DNA from: Gammaproteobacteria bacterium
Lineage (GTDB): Bacteria > Pseudomonadota > Gammaproteobacteria > J044
DNA: 15,803 nucleotides
Assembly: GCA_026995955.1 (NCBI GenBank)
Contig: JALWNJ010000209.1
Coordinates: forward strand, 1 to 15,803
Reading direction: 5' to 3'
This document shows, piece after piece, positions 1 to 6,385 of this stretch (positions are counted from its first letter, which is position 1; each line of letters starts with the position of its first letter). The notes under the pieces were generated by a model. The model was not told the DNA's origin. It saw only the letters and a program-made list of their open reading frames with translations, and ran no database searches. The position numbers were made by a program, and so were the translations under genes.

Positions 1-46
1 AAAACGGTGCGCGCCCGGCACCCATCCAATGGAGGCAGGAGAGATC

Positions 47-463
47 ATGCTGAGAAATGAGGGCGATTCACTACGCCGCGTTGTCGTCTGTCGACCGGGG
101 CCGGAGTACGTATCCTTCGACGACCCGAGCCAGCACAACATCGCCACCCGCGCCGATCTCCCCCGCGCGCGCCTGCCCGACGCCAACCTGGCCGGGGCCG
201 ATCTGGCCTATGCCGAGCTGGGGCGTGCCGACCTGGGTTTTGCCAACCTCGAGGGCGCTCGCCTGCAGGGGGCGGTGCTCACCGGGACCAACCTGGCTGG
301 CGCCAATCTGGCCGGCGCCGATCTGGCCTACGCCAATCTGCAGGGCGCGATCGTCACCGGTGCGACCCTGGAACGGGCCAATCTCAGCAAGGCCTACTGG
401 ATCGATGGCAGGCTGTGCGCCAGCGGCTCGGTTTCGCGCTGTCTGGGCGCTGGAATGCGCTGA
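47..463 (+). CDS. Pentapeptide-repeat protein with amidinotransferase-like N-terminus
   Basis: 138 residues. I start it at ATG 47 because a purine-rich ribosome site (GGAGGCAGGAGA, 31-42) lies just before it; the ATG at 29 would place that site inside the gene. Residues 36-115 are sixteen consecutive pentapeptides of A(D/N)LxG type, predicted to form a right-handed quadrilateral beta helix. The tail (WIDGRLCASGS, then a Cys) resembles the C-terminal cap seen on many small pentapeptide proteins. Residues 1-33 are not repeats: LRNEGDSLRRVVVCRPGPEY followed by HNI resembles, from memory, the first strand of the amidinotransferase/dimethylargininase family, but no catalytic core follows. There is no signal peptide or membrane segment, so it is probably cytosolic. 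Function is unknown; DNA-gyrase-protecting Qnr/MfpA proteins share the fold but are longer. The repeat call is firm, the N-terminal relationship is inference. Confidence 0.85.
   Translation: MLRNEGDSLRRVVVCRPGPEYVSFDDPSQHNIATRADLPRARLPDANLAGADLAYAELGRADLGFANLEGARLQGAVLTGTNLAGANLAGADLAYANLQGAIVTGATLERANLSKAYWIDGRLCASGSVSRCLGAGMR
182..334 (+). repeat. Internal duplication inside the pentapeptide gene
   Basis: The eleven-residue block ANLAGADLAYA is encoded at 182-214 and again at 302-334, exactly 120 bases (eight pentapeptides, two helix turns) apart, with only a few synonymous differences. This suggests growth of the solenoid by duplication of whole turns. Confidence 0.7.
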
Positions 464-573
464 TCCGTATCCCCGCAACCGATTGATTCTCCCCATTGTC
501 CCATTGAATGCATGGAATTCGGGAGGGGTTTTCTATCTCTTTCGGGCAGGTGTGTCCTGGGTGGCCGTTTGTC

Positions 574-579
574 TATAAT
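574..579 (+). promoter_or_regulatory. Consensus -10 box with GC-rich discriminator
   Basis: A perfect TATAAT lies in the gap after the pentapeptide gene. The bases following it (CCGCGTCCCGCC) form a GC-rich discriminator of the kind seen at growth-rate-controlled promoters. I see no good -35 at 16-18 bases, so strength is uncertain. Transcription from about 586 would cover the small ORF at 650-736 and stop at the terminator ending near 784. Confidence 0.55.
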
Positions 580-585
580 CCGCGT

Positions 586-605
586 CCCGCCCGATGCGGG
601 TTTTT
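586..605 (+). terminator. Hairpin with T-run at the expected transcript start
   Basis: CCCGC (586-590) and GCGGG (596-600) pair around a five-base loop and are followed by five T. The shape is that of a short intrinsic terminator and could end transcription from the pentapeptide gene. It also lies right at the start of a transcript from the TATAAT at 574, where it could serve as a 5' stabilising stem or attenuator. The stem has only five pairs. Confidence 0.5.
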
Positions 606-649
606 GCGGAAATTCAATCACTGCCACCAACAATCAGGGAGGAACCCCG

Positions 650-736
650 ATGACCCACGACACGCTCAAGTGGCTGCTTTCCACCGCAGCCGCGGCCATC
701 AGCCTGGCATTCGTTGCCCTGCTGGAGCATCTCTGA
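650..736 (+). CDS. 28-residue single-pass membrane miniprotein
   Basis: The ORF encodes 28 residues beginning MTHDTLKWLLS and ending ALLEHL. A strong ribosome site (AGGGAGGAA, 637-645) sits about five bases before the ATG. Residues 8-26 are almost all Leu, Ala, Ile, Val, Phe or Ser and would form one transmembrane helix with short polar ends. It has its own upstream TATAAT box (574) and its own terminator (762-784), making a complete roughly 200-base transcription unit. That arrangement argues for a real gene, or possibly a small RNA that also encodes a peptide. I do not recognise the sequence. Type I toxins are similarly short and hydrophobic, but I see no antisense RNA promoter here and no other evidence for that role. 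Function unknown. Confidence 0.6.
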   Translation: MTHDTLKWLLSTAAAAISLAFVALLEHL

Positions 737-761
737 GACAGCCTGGTCAGGCCTGTCGACG

Positions 762-784
762 AACCCCGGTGCGCCGGGGTTTTT
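762..784 (+). terminator. Strong rho-independent terminator
   Basis: AACCCCGG (762-769) pairs perfectly with CCGGGGTT (774-781) around a TGCG loop, and the T-run continues to 784. It ends the miniprotein unit. A smaller imperfect stem (737-757) precedes it. Confidence 0.85.
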
Positions 785-919
785 CGTTTTTCCCGTCACA
801 ACTGGAATCCCGGACAGAACCAGGCATTCCATGCCGGGGACTGTGAAACACTTCCCGGTACGACAGCCGTTGCTCCTTTATCCTGTGGCGCCTCTATCCA
901 TGGCAGATGCTCGTAGATC

Positions 920-1624
920 ATGCGCATTTCTCTTGTCCCTGAATGCTTCCTCTGTGCCGTATTCCTGTTCCCGGGCCTGGTGCTTGCAGTCAACGCGGAG
1001 GCGCCTGCCCCGACTCCGGGACAACAGGCCTGGGTCAGCGACCAGTTGCGCATCCCGGTGCGTACCGGCACGACCCTGCGCCACAAGATCCTGCGCTTCC
1101 TCAAGAGTGGAACCCCCGTCACGGTACTGGAGCTGGACGAGGATGGCAGTCATGCCAGGATTCGTGGCCCCAAGGGGGTCGAGGGCTGGGTGCGAAGCGA
1201 GGATCTGATGTCCGAACCCTCGGGCCGCCAGCGACTGGTGGCTGCACAGGACCGCATCCGGGCGCTCAAGGCGCAACGGACGGAGCTGCGGAATCGGCTG
1301 AGCCAACTGGAGGCCGATTTCAAGGCCCTTGGGTCGGAGAAGGAGGCCTTGGGCCGGCAGAAGGAGGCGCTCGAGTCCCGCCTGGAGCGGCTGGAACGGG
1401 TGGCTGCCCGTCCGGTGCAGCTGGCGCGGGAGAATGCCGAGCTGAGCGAAAAGCTGGCCGAGGCGCGCCAGCGCATCTCCCTGCTGGAGGCGGAGAACGC
1501 CCGTCTGGCCGACAGCAGCCGTCGCGACTGGTTCGTGAAGGGGGCCGGCGTGGCCCTGTTGAGCCTGATCCTTGGCCTGCTCATCACCCGCATCCGCTGG
1601 AGGAGACGGCACGACGACTGGTAG
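920..1624 (+). CDS. SH3b-domain, coiled-coil, membrane-anchored protein (YgiM/TIGR04211 type)
   Basis: 234 residues with the architecture of the YgiM-type 'SH3 domain protein' family. There is an N-terminal signal peptide (about 1-23, ending near LVLA), then a bacterial SH3 domain (about 36-97, including RIPVRTGTT and GWVRSEDL). A long Lys/Glu/Arg/Leu-rich coiled coil follows (about 103-200), then one transmembrane helix (about 206-223) and a short basic tail (RIRWRRR). The SH3b and coiled coil should lie in the periplasm, anchored to the inner membrane, with the SH3b probably contacting peptidoglycan or a peptide ligand. The exact role of the family is not established. No clear ribosome site precedes ATG 920, but the signal peptide starts there, which supports the choice. 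The 785-919 upstream gap holds no convincing promoter. Confidence 0.88.
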   Translation: MRISLVPECFLCAVFLFPGLVLAVNAEAPAPTPGQQAWVSDQLRIPVRTGTTLRHKILRFLKSGTPVTVLELDEDGSHARIRGPKGVEGWVRSEDLMSEPSGRQRLVAAQDRIRALKAQRTELRNRLSQLEADFKALGSEKEALGRQKEALESRLERLERVAARPVQLARENAELSEKLAEARQRISLLEAENARLADSSRRDWFVKGAGVALLSLILGLLITRIRWRRRHDDW

Positions 1625-1634
1625 GGATGCCGGC

Positions 1635-1663
1635 TTGTACCGGGAGGTGGCACGGCCGATAAT
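1635..1663 (+). promoter_or_regulatory. Sigma-70 promoter placing transcription at the start codon of the MgtC-type gene
   Basis: TTGTAC (1635-1640) and GATAAT (1658-1663) are separated by exactly 17 bases. The expected start, seven bases after the -10, is position 1670, the A of the ATG. No ribosome site precedes that ATG. Both facts fit a leaderless mRNA. Confidence 0.55.
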
Positions 1664-1669
1664 CCGGGC

Positions 1670-2929
1670 ATGGACCTCCTGCATCAGCTGGATCCCCTGC
1701 TGCAGCAGTTCGTGGGCACGCTGCTGCTGAGCTTCCTGGTGGGTCTGGAATACCACCGCTACATGCGCGAAAAGGGCCATCTCGGCTATGGCACCACGCG
1801 CACCCTGACGCTGTTCGGGCTGTTCGGATTCGTGCTTGCCGCGCTGGACCAGCAGCGTGGCGGCTGGCTGCTGCCGGCGGGATTGCTGATCCTGGCCGCC
1901 TACCTTGGCCTTTATTATCTGCTCCAGTTGCGCCAGCAGCAGCGTTCCCTGATCGGGCCGCTGGTGGGCCTGCTGGTGTTCCTCATCGGGCCGGTGATGC
2001 TGCACTTTCCGGTCTGGACCTGGCTGCTGTACGTCATCGTCATCATTCTGCTGCTGGGGCAGAAACCGCAGATCCGCAGCTTTTCCGACCTGGTACCGAA
2101 CGAGGAGCTGGTCACTCTGGCCAAGTTCCTGCTCATGGCCGGGGTGGTACTGCCCCTGTTGCCGGATCGGGAAATCGCTCCCTGGGTGCCGGTGACCTGG
2201 TATCAGCTCTGGCTGGCCGTGGTGGTGGTGTCGGGTTTTTCCTATCTGAGCTATCTGGCGCAGACCTGGCTGTTTCCGCGCCGCGGCCTGCTGCTCAGCG
2301 GCCTGCTGGGTGGCCTCTACTCCAGCACGGCCACCACCTGGGTACTGGCACGTCGGCTGCGCGGTGGCGGCGACCCCCTGCAGGTCGCTGCTGCCCTGGT
2401 GCTGGCCACGGCCATGATGTATCCGAGACTGCTGGTCATCGTCGGTCTGATGGCGCCGGAGGTGGCGTACCGCCTGTGGCTGCCGTTCGGGCTGTTTGCG
2501 GCAATTTCCATTGGCTATGGCTGGCTGCTCGCACGCCGCAGCCCGCACAGCGGAAACCCAGAGGGGCAGGGCCGGGTCTCGCATCCCCTGGAGCTGAGCA
2601 CGGCACTGCTGTTCGCCGGTCTGTTCGTTCTGTTCAGTGCCCTGACGCATCTCGCCGTGCAGTACTGGGGTGTGGCCGGTCTGCACAAGCTGGCCTTTCT
2701 CGCCGGGCTGTCGGATGTCGACCCGTTTGTGCTCTCGGTGCTGTCTGGCGACTATGCGATCGATCGCACCCTGGTCGTGAGCGCCATCGTCATCGCCTCG
2801 GGCAGCAACGATCTGCTCAAGGGGGGGTATGCGCTGGCGCTTGGGGGCTGGCGGCTGAGATGGGCGGCGCTGTGGCTGATCGGATTGTGCGGCGCGTCGG
2901 TGGGTTGGGTGTTCTGGTTGCCGCTGTGA
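1670..2929 (+). CDS. MgtC/SapB-DUF4010 multi-pass membrane protein
   Basis: 419 residues, very hydrophobic, with roughly a dozen predicted transmembrane segments. The N-terminal part (about 10-140) has MgtC/SapB features: FVGTLLLSFLVGLEYHRY followed by a GxGTTRTLTLFGLFGFVL-type stretch, the usual Gly-Leu-Glu helix then Arg-Thr helix. The C-terminal half (about 175-415) matches the DUF4010 layout, including SSTATTWVLARR and a late SAIVIASGSNDLLKGGYA stretch. The fusion is a known architecture, annotated as an MgtC/SapB family or DUF4010 membrane protein with unknown substrate. MgtC itself affects magnesium starvation and virulence, but that should not be assumed here. It is preceded by its own promoter and ends one base from the stop of the convergent diguanylate cyclase gene, with no terminator between them. 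Confidence 0.85.
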   Translation: MDLLHQLDPLLQQFVGTLLLSFLVGLEYHRYMREKGHLGYGTTRTLTLFGLFGFVLAALDQQRGGWLLPAGLLILAAYLGLYYLLQLRQQQRSLIGPLVGLLVFLIGPVMLHFPVWTWLLYVIVIILLLGQKPQIRSFSDLVPNEELVTLAKFLLMAGVVLPLLPDREIAPWVPVTWYQLWLAVVVVSGFSYLSYLAQTWLFPRRGLLLSGLLGGLYSSTATTWVLARRLRGGGDPLQVAAALVLATAMMYPRLLVIVGLMAPEVAYRLWLPFGLFAAISIGYGWLLARRSPHSGNPEGQGRVSHPLELSTALLFAGLFVLFSALTHLAVQYWGVAGLHKLAFLAGLSDVDPFVLSVLSGDYAIDRTLVVSAIVIASGSNDLLKGGYALALGGWRLRWAALWLIGLCGASVGWVFWLPL

Positions 2930-2930
2930 A

Positions 2931-4073
2931 TCAGGCCAGCGCCACCACCGAGAGATCGCGCCGTCCCTTGCATTCGTAGAGGGCGGCGTCGACCTGGTCG
3001 AGCAGTTCCTGCAGCGTGCTGCCGTGCCGTGGGGCCTCGCCCAGGCCGATGGAAATGCCGACATCGTAGTGGCGCTGGCGCACCCAACGCTCCAGCCGTT
3101 TCTGGATGCGCTCGCTGATGCGCATGGCCTGGTCGAGCTCTATGTCCTGCAGGATGAGCACGAATTCGTCCCCGCCGTAGCGGGCGGCAAGGTCGGTGTC
3201 GCGGACAGAGCGGGTCAGGATGCGGGCGATGGAGCGCAGCACCTCGTCGCCCTCGGCATGCCCATGCTCGTCGTTGATCGACTTGAAACGGTCGAGGTCG
3301 GCAAACATCACCACCACGGGCATGTCGTGCTCGCGTGCGGCCTTCAGCAGGCGATCGGCTTCTTCCTCCAGTGCCGAGCGATTGAGCAGATTGGTCAGCG
3401 GATCGCGCCGCGAGCTGTCCTGCAGGGCCTGGCGGCCGCGCTCCACGCGCGCCATCAGCACATAGGCATAGAGCAGGATCAGCGCACCGAAGAGGTTCAT
3501 GAACAGGATGGCGGGCATCACCCCTTCCAGGCTCTGGTAATAGCGCAGGGTCAGGGTCAGCATGGCGAACAGAAAGCTGGCCCCGACGGCCTCGGTGAAA
3601 CAGCGCATGCCATAGCGCATCCCGTTGCCCAGCACGATGACGATGTACACCATGCTGGTCAGCGGCACCACCCAGGGGTCGTTGAGCACCACGACGGAGA
3701 TGCCGACGACATCGCCCCACAGGGCGATGCGCACGCGGTGCATCGAGTCCGGGGCGTGCCGGGCATGGAGGAAGAGGATGGTGTTCCAGAGCAGGTAGCC
3801 GACGAAGAAGCCGTTCATCTGCCCCAGCGTCATCCACGGGCTGTTGTATTCGAAGCCCCAGTTGAAGTAGACGATGCCGATGAAGGTGAACAGGTAGCGG
3901 GTGATGAACTGCAGGCGCTGGTCCGGCCAGCTGGCGGCGATGCACTGATAGGTGCGCGACTGGCGGCGGTCGCCGTTGCGGCGCCGTTCCTGTCGGCGTC
4001 TGTCTCCGAATCCTTGTGGTCGCGCTTCGCGCATGAGCCTGATCCTGCCGTTTCCGGTCAGTAATTCTAACAT
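2931..4073 (-). CDS. Membrane diguanylate cyclase (GGDEF)
   Basis: 380 residues. The C-terminal domain (about 218-375) is a GGDEF domain that makes c-di-GMP from two GTP. GGDEF is intact at 300-304, DRFKSIND lies at 261-268, and an RxxD inhibitory site (R291, D294) lies five residues before GGDEF. The enzyme should therefore be active and product-inhibited. The N-terminus has a very basic segment (DRRRQERRRNGDRRQ, 24-38), then about six hydrophobic helices (about 55-207) that form an input domain I cannot name. It contains a GNGMRYG motif reminiscent of membrane sensor domains in RpfC-like kinases. There is no EAL domain. Start: ATG 4073 has GGAAG upstream; ATG 4034 (residue 14) has AGGATCAGG upstream and is equally possible. 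Confidence 0.93.
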   Translation of the reverse strand: MLELLTGNGRIRLMREARPQGFGDRRRQERRRNGDRRQSRTYQCIAASWPDQRLQFITRYLFTFIGIVYFNWGFEYNSPWMTLGQMNGFFVGYLLWNTILFLHARHAPDSMHRVRIALWGDVVGISVVVLNDPWVVPLTSMVYIVIVLGNGMRYGMRCFTEAVGASFLFAMLTLTLRYYQSLEGVMPAILFMNLFGALILLYAYVLMARVERGRQALQDSSRRDPLTNLLNRSALEEEADRLLKAAREHDMPVVVMFADLDRFKSINDEHGHAEGDEVLRSIARILTRSVRDTDLAARYGGDEFVLILQDIELDQAMRISERIQKRLERWVRQRHYDVGISIGLGEAPRHGSTLQELLDQVDAALYECKGRRDLSVVALA

Positions 4074-4118
4074 CGTGCTTCCGAAAGTGCGCAGGGCACG
4101 GGACGGTGCTGCCTGCGT

Positions 4119-4124
4119 TATACT
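4119..4124 (+). promoter_or_regulatory. Probable -10 box for the 4145 gene
   Basis: TATACT lies 20 bases before the ATG and would start transcription near 4131, giving a very short leader that still holds the ribosome site. No good -35 is visible. The 71-base gap is shared with the divergent diguanylate cyclase gene. Confidence 0.45.
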
Positions 4125-4144
4125 CCTGCGAGGGGAGGACTGAC

Positions 4145-4528
4145 ATGAATCTGGAAAAGGTCGTTTTTGCGTTCTTCATCGTTCTGGCGCTGACGCTGAA
4201 CTTCGGGTTCTTCATCGGTGACATCGACGATCCCGTGCAGCACCATGCCTATGAGCTGTTCGCCGCGCTCGTCATCAGCATCATCGCCACCATCCTCAAG
4301 GTCGGGGATCGCTCGCACATGGGGGCAGTGCTGCTTGCGACCTCCCTGGTGGCAGACCTGCAGCTCATCGTGGCCGCCATGATCTGGGGCTATGTGGTCT
4401 ATGTCAGCGGCGAGGGCCTGACCCCCGGCAACATGTCCAGTATCGTCTCCATGTCGGGAGGCGCACTGGTGGCCAACATCACCTCCGTGGTGCTGCTGGT
4501 GGTGGAGACCGTCTCGGTCAGGCGCTGA
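4145..4528 (+). CDS. Small membrane protein (DUF6394-like), partner of the downstream channel
   Basis: 127 residues with about four hydrophobic helices (residues 5-22, 31-48, 56-82, 98-122). ATG 4145 is chosen because AGGGGAGGA (4130-4138) precedes it with good spacing; the ATG at 4106 would put the ribosome site inside the gene. The sequence (LALTLNFGFFIGDIDDP, VLLATSLVADLQLI) resembles, from memory, the family annotated DUF6394, which I recall next to ion-channel genes. It ends 26 bases before the potassium-channel-like gene, on the same strand with no terminator between, so the two are very likely co-transcribed. A role as an auxiliary subunit is inference from context. No enzymatic motif is visible. 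Confidence 0.8.
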   Translation: MNLEKVVFAFFIVLALTLNFGFFIGDIDDPVQHHAYELFAALVISIIATILKVGDRSHMGAVLLATSLVADLQLIVAAMIWGYVVYVSGEGLTPGNMSSIVSMSGGALVANITSVVLLVVETVSVRR

Positions 4529-4554
4529 GCGCGGGGCTGATCGGAATCCGGCCC

Positions 4555-6315
4555 ATGTTCAACGAGGTCATCTTCCTCATCTTCCGGCGCATGCGTGTGC
4601 CGCTGATCATCCTGGTGCTAAGCTATGCCATCTCCATTGTGGGCTTTACGCTGATTCCGGGGCAGGACGATCAGGGCAATCCCTGGCACATGGATTTCTT
4701 CCACGCCTTCTACTTCGTGAGCTTCATGGGCTCGACCATCGGTTTCGGCGAGATCCCGTACCCCTTCACCGATGCGCAGCGATACTGGACCATCTTCACC
4801 ATCTACCTCACGGTCATCGCCTGGCTGTATGGAATCGGGACTCTCATTTCCCTGATCCAGGAGCCGGCCTTTCGTCGGGCCATCACGCATGCCCGGTTCG
4901 TCCATTCGGTACGCAGGCTTCGTGAACCCTTTTTTCTGGTCTGCGGCTATGGGGATACGGGGGAACACCTGGTGCGCGTGATGGTGGATCGCCATCATCA
5001 GGCCGTGGTGGTGGACATCGACCCCCAGAGGATCGATCATCTCGAGATCTCTCAGTTGCCGATGGACGTTCCGGGGCTGGCGGCCGATGCCGCGGATCCG
5101 ACCATCCTTGACGACGCCGGCCTGCGACACCCGGCCTGCAAGGGCGTGGTGGCGCTGACCAACGACGACTCGGCCAACCTGCACATCGCCCTTGCCGGGC
5201 GCCTGCTGGCACCGGACGAGCGCATCATCGTCCGGGCCGAATCCCGCGAGGCGGTGGCGAATCTCCATTCCTTCGGCATCCACGATGTCATCAACCCCTA
5301 CGACAGCTTTGCCGAATGGTTGGCCATGGCCATCCATTCTCCCAGCCTGTATCTGATCCATGACTGGATGATCGGCCTGTATCGGCGCCCGCTGACGGAT
5401 CTGCTGCAGCCGCCCAAGGGGCTTTGGATCGTGTGCGGCTATGGCCGTTTCGGCAAGGCCGTGTACGAGAACCTGCGCCGCGAGGGGGTGGAGGTCGTGG
5501 TCGTGGATGCCTTCCCGGACAGGAACCGGGTGCCCGAGGGCACGATCGTGGGTCGGGGCACGGAGGCAAAGACGCTGCAAGAGGCCGGGATCGGACAGGC
5601 CGTCGGCATCGTTGCCGGTACCAATGACGATGCGGACAATCTCTCCATCATCCTCACGGCACGGGAACTGAAGCCCGAGATTTTCACGGTGGCGCGCCAG
5701 AACCGCAGCCGCAACGGGGCCCTCTTCGACAGTGTCCTGAGCCCGGAGCGGGGCGGTCGGCACGGGCTGCTCGATCTGGTCATGCAGCCAGCGGAAATGA
5801 TGGCGCAGAAGGTCGTGGCCCTGATGATGTCGCCGATGCTGGTACGGTTTCTGGCACATGCCCGCCAGCAGGACAACGAATGGGCCAATGTCCTGGTGAG
5901 CCGGATCATCGATGTCACGGGGGAGGAGGAGCATCCGATTACCTGGCGCATCAAGATTACGCCCGAGGGGGCGCCGGCGCTCTATGAGATGCTGTCGGAA
6001 GGCCGGCAGGTGCTGCTGGACGACCTGGAGCACGATCCTCGCTATCGCGAAAAGCGGTTGCACGTGGTGCCGCTGATGATCGAACGCCCGGGAGAAGGGG
6101 ATCTGATCCTTCCGGAGATGGACGAGCCCCTGCGGCTCGGTGACCGGATCCTGTTTGCCGGACTGCCGGAGGCCCATGGCAGCATGGCGCTCCTGGTGCA
6201 CAACTACAGTGCGCTCGAGTATGTCATTACCGGTATCGAGCGTCCTGACGGTGTGGTCTGGCGATGGGTGGATGCCTGGCGCAATCGCAAGGGGCGCGAG
6301 CGTGCCGGAACTTGA
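4555..6315 (+). CDS. Two-TM potassium-channel-like protein with tandem TrkA-N/RCK domains
   Basis: 586 residues. TM1 (about 14-34) and TM2 (about 79-101) flank a pore loop with selectivity-filter-like STIGFGEIP (60-68; canonical TVGYGD). Two cytoplasmic Rossmann domains follow: VCGYGDTGEH with a GxGxxG at 131-136 and acidic D154, then VCGYGRFGK with GxGxxG at 295-300 and VVVVDAFPDR. Both retain the nucleotide-binding glycine pattern, so NAD(H), ADP or ATP could gate it. A C-terminal segment (about 500-565, with PLRLGDRILFAG) looks like a TrkA-C domain. The length and 2TM-RCK-RCK order resemble BK-like and GsuK-like bacterial channels that carry both RCK domains on one chain. It probably conducts K+ through the inner membrane; the Tyr-to-Phe and Asp-to-Glu filter changes leave selectivity open. 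The stop codon lies inside the FNR box of the next gene. Confidence 0.9.
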   Translation: MFNEVIFLIFRRMRVPLIILVLSYAISIVGFTLIPGQDDQGNPWHMDFFHAFYFVSFMGSTIGFGEIPYPFTDAQRYWTIFTIYLTVIAWLYGIGTLISLIQEPAFRRAITHARFVHSVRRLREPFFLVCGYGDTGEHLVRVMVDRHHQAVVVDIDPQRIDHLEISQLPMDVPGLAADAADPTILDDAGLRHPACKGVVALTNDDSANLHIALAGRLLAPDERIIVRAESREAVANLHSFGIHDVINPYDSFAEWLAMAIHSPSLYLIHDWMIGLYRRPLTDLLQPPKGLWIVCGYGRFGKAVYENLRREGVEVVVVDAFPDRNRVPEGTIVGRGTEAKTLQEAGIGQAVGIVAGTNDDADNLSIILTARELKPEIFTVARQNRSRNGALFDSVLSPERGGRHGLLDLVMQPAEMMAQKVVALMMSPMLVRFLAHARQQDNEWANVLVSRIIDVTGEEEHPITWRIKITPEGAPALYEMLSEGRQVLLDDLEHDPRYREKRLHVVPLMIERPGEGDLILPEMDEPLRLGDRILFAGLPEAHGSMALLVHNYSALEYVITGIERPDGVVWRWVDAWRNRKGRERAGT

Positions 6316-6325
6316 TCCTTATCAA
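6312..6325. promoter_or_regulatory. Perfect FNR/ANR-type operator
   Basis: TTGAT (6312-6316), four bases (CCTT), ATCAA (6321-6325) is the exact FNR consensus. Its centre (6318.5) is 41.5 bases before a start at 6360, the class II activator position. It overlaps the stop codon of the channel gene. A further dyad (CCTTAT/ATAAGG, 6317-6332) overlaps it. Related regulators such as DNR could use the same site. Confidence 0.8.
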
Positions 6326-6346
6326 TATAAGGAAAATCTTATTTGC

Positions 6347-6352
6347 TAATAT
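6347..6352 (+). promoter_or_regulatory. -10 box of the FNR-dependent promoter
   Basis: TAATAT matches five of six consensus bases and predicts a start near 6359-6360. No -35 hexamer is present, as expected where FNR contacts RNA polymerase at -41.5. Confidence 0.7.
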
Positions 6353-6385
6353 ATGGGGCGCCCACACGAACAAGGAGCGCACCTT

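Noticed and set aside
650..736. Type I toxin interpretation of the 28-residue peptide
   Set aside because: It is short and hydrophobic, but I found no antisense RNA promoter or repeat structure that would support a toxin-antitoxin locus.
785..919. Promoter for the SH3b gene (TTGCTC near 869)
   Set aside because: The only candidate -10 at suitable spacing (TCTATC) is too weak to call.
878..3064. 728-residue open frame on the minus strand
   Set aside because: It is antisense to the SH3b and MgtC genes, rich in Gln/His/Arg/Pro and has no recognisable domain; long antisense frames are expected at this GC content.
4618..6201. 527-residue minus-strand open frame
   Set aside because: It is antisense to the channel gene, His/Gln-rich and has no domain.
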